Shown: piece after piece, positions 61,146 through 62,527 of the stretch
Position numbering within the stretch: position 1 is the first letter of the stretch
How the letters are laid out: the number at the start of each line of letters is the position of its first letter
NCBI GenBank assembly: GCA_902771935.1
Contig: CACXYM010000012.1
Span: 1 to 62,527 of the forward strand
Origin: an uncultured Bacteroidales bacterium
Lineage (GTDB): Bacteria > Bacteroidota > Bacteroidia > Bacteroidales > Paludibacteraceae
Direction of reading: 5' to 3'
DNA: 62,527 bases
Notes under the pieces: model-generated
What the model was told of the DNA's origin: nothing
Databases searched by the model: none
The model's input: only the letters and a program-made list of their open reading frames with translations
Position numbers and translations under genes: made by a program

Positions 61146-61177
61146 CAAAAGTACTGCTTTTCAACTAACCCACCAAA
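61146..61177 (-). promoter_or_regulatory. Promoter of the candidate small RNA
   Basis: Minus strand: TTTG (61177-61174), 20 bases, TACTTTTG (61153-61146). Confidence 0.8.
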
Positions 61178-61275
61178 TATTTTGCGAAAAAAATATGTTT
61201 TAGAACATGTTTTTCTAAATTTTGCTAAACGGAAGTGTCAAAAAATACACTTTTTATAAAAATTTTATACATAAA

Positions 61276-61307
61276 TTTGGTCAGACAAAAAAAATGTAGT
61301 ATCTTTG
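61276..61307 (+). promoter_or_regulatory. Promoter of pckA
   Basis: TTTG at 61276-61279, 20 bases, TATCTTTG at 61300-61307. The leader to the ATG at 61368 is about 55 bases. Confidence 0.85.
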
Positions 61308-61367
61308 TAGCCGATAAAGTAGGCTCATTTTTATTTGGCACAAATAAACATCTTAAAATATACAATT

Positions 61368-61973
61368 ATGGCAACAAAAAAAATTGATTTAACACAGTAC
61401 GGCATCACCGACGCTAAGGTGAAAGCCTACAACCCGTCCTATGATTATCTCTTCAAAGAAGAGACTAATCCAGCCCTCACAGGTTATGAAAAAGGACAAG
61501 AAACGGAACTCGGAGCCGTTAACGTCATGACCGGTATTTATACAGGCCGCTCGCCTAAAGATAAATACATTGTTATGGACGAAAACTCCAAAAATACCGT
61601 TTGGTGGACTTCCGACGAGTACAAGAACGACAACCACCCGATGTCTGAAGAGGTTTGGGCTAAGGTAAAAGAACTCGCTGTTAAGGAACTTAGTGGAAAA
61701 GAACTCTACGTAGTAGATGCTTTCTGTGGAGCTAATGCCGACACAAGAATGGCAGTTCGTTTCATCGTTGAGGTCGCTTGGCAAGCTCACTTCGTAAAGA
61801 ACATGTTCATCCAACCTACAGCTGAGGAACTCAAAAACTTCAAACCTGACTTCGTTATCTACAACGCTTCTCTCGCTAAAGTAGAAAACTACAAAGAACT
61901 CGGACTGAACTCCGAAACTTGTGTAGCATTCAATACTACCAGCCGCGAGCAGGTTATCCTGGCGGCGAAATGA
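61368..61973 (+). CDS. pckA: Phosphoenolpyruvate carboxykinase (ATP), N-terminal part (frame broken)
   Basis: 201 residues from the ATG at 61368 ([13 protein letters not shown]). It contains the family stretches [40 protein letters not shown] and [13 protein letters not shown]. The frame then ends in TGA at 61971. In the family, REQVIL is followed by G-T-(W/x)-Y-G-G-E-M-K-K. Here the residues G-T-x-Y are missing and GGEMKK is in another frame, which a 13-base deletion would explain. The enzyme makes PEP from oxaloacetate, or the reverse during fermentation. The TTG at 61335 was rejected as start. Confidence 0.92.
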   Translation: MATKKIDLTQYGITDAKVKAYNPSYDYLFKEETNPALTGYEKGQETELGAVNVMTGIYTGRSPKDKYIVMDENSKNTVWWTSDEYKNDNHPMSEEVWAKVKELAVKELSGKELYVVDAFCGANADTRMAVRFIVEVAWQAHFVKNMFIQPTAEELKNFKPDFVIYNASLAKVENYKELGLNSETCVAFNTTSREQVILAAK

Positions 61974-62527
61974 AGAAAGGTATGTTCTCCATGATGAACT
62001 ATTACCTCCCGCTCAAAGGTATTGCTTCTATGCACTGCTCCGCTAATACCGATATGAAGGGCAAAAATACCGCTATCTTCTTCGGACTGTCCGGTACAGG
62101 TAAAACTACTTTAAGTACAGATCCGAAACGTCTGCTTATTGGTGACGACGAGCACGGATGGGATGATAACGGCGTATTCAACTTCGAAGGTGGTTGCTAT
62201 GCAAAAGTTATCAAGCTCGACAAAGAGTCTGAGCCAGATATCTACAACGCTATCCGCCGCGACGCGCTGCTCGAAAACGTTACTGTTGACGAGAAAGGTG
62301 TTATCGACTTCAACGATAAGTCTGTAACAGAGAACACCCGCGTTTCATATCCTATCAACCACATCGAGAAAATCGTTAAACCGATTTCCGCTGGTCCTGC
62401 TGCTAAGAACGTTATCTTCCTCAGCGCAGATGCTTTCGGCGTACTGCCTCCTGTTTCTATCCTTACTCCGGAACAAACCAAATACTACTTCCTGAGCGGA
62501 TTTACAGCTAAATTGGCTGGTACAGAG
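61961..62527 (+). CDS. pckA: Phosphoenolpyruvate carboxykinase (ATP), central part, runs off the window
   Basis: The frame is open from 61961 ([20 protein letters not shown]) and continues to the last base. It contains the kinase P-loop [12 protein letters not shown], the metal-binding DDEHGW and [12 protein letters not shown], all in the order expected for ATP-dependent PEPCK. The C-terminal lid domain lies beyond the window. There is no natural start codon context, so this is the second half of the gene begun at 61368. Confidence 0.9.

Noticed and set aside
61233-61258. AAGTGT/ACACTT hairpin with T run as a plus-strand terminator
   Set aside because: No plus-strand gene ends upstream; weak AT-rich stem, so left unannotated.

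Overview
The window looks like a chromosomal segment of an uncultured member of the Bacteroidales (Bacteroidota). The reasons are the Bacteroidota promoter architecture, seen about 15 times (a -33 TTTG box, 20 bases, then a -7 box TAnnTTTG), lipoproteins with short N-terminal lipoboxes, several outer-membrane barrels, an OstA-like/SurA-like cluster, glycogen-type phosphorylase with an N-terminal DUF3417-like part, and Bacteroidota-type ileS, pckA and HU. No rRNA, transposase, integrase, prophage or CRISPR array was seen.

Layout. 1-593: intergenic, with a strong terminator, a small repeat family and a possible small RNA. 594-10050 (+): ileS, a lipoprotein, an AsmA-like protein, an M3 peptidase and a small membrane protein, closely packed. 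10016-13012 (-): a TPP-riboswitch-controlled TonB-dependent receptor and a beta-barrel protein. 13148-13518 (+): tRNA-Glu and rpsT. 13692-20306 (-): a 2153-residue secreted protein followed by a 40-residue peptide gene. 20585-20957: repeat-rich spacer. 20959-22189 (-): recX and prmC. 22218-31594 (+): ribD, two parvulin-type envelope foldases, an OstA-like protein, a barrel protein, dnaG, a radical SAM protein and a glycosyltransferase. 31591-33475 (-): lemA and a TPM-domain protein. 33601-39638 (-): a six-gene envelope operon that includes a collagen-like protein and LPP20-like proteins. 39726-42290 (-): glucan phosphorylase. 42406-44365 (+): a shortened RNase II/R enzyme and a barrel protein. 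44367-51266 (-): a seven-gene operon of Sel1-like, YwqG-like and small proteins, ending in a secreted NPCBM-like protein. 51330-51950: a 66-residue ORF and two tandem-repeat arrays. 51951-54894 (-): an ABC exporter and a rhomboid protease. 55109-59066 (+): HU, adk, obg and a ClC channel. 59048-61030 (-): xseB, a sugar transferase and tsaC. 61069-61140 (-): a probable small RNA. 61368-end (+): pckA, cut by the window edge.

How parts work together. The 23233-27854 block is an outer-membrane biogenesis cluster (foldases, an LPS-transport-like protein, a barrel) running directly into DNA primase. The thiamine riboswitch suggests that the receptor imports thiamine or a precursor. The two multi-gene minus-strand operons (33601-39638 and 44367-51266) are the best candidates for undescribed systems.

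Caution. Four genes (ileS, an asmA-like gene, a ywqG-like gene and pckA) each contain a small out-of-frame lesion, with conserved residues missing in at least three. ileS and pckA are normally important single-copy genes, so assembly error or strain mixing must be excluded before these are called biology. All family assignments were made by reading the sequence, without database searches.
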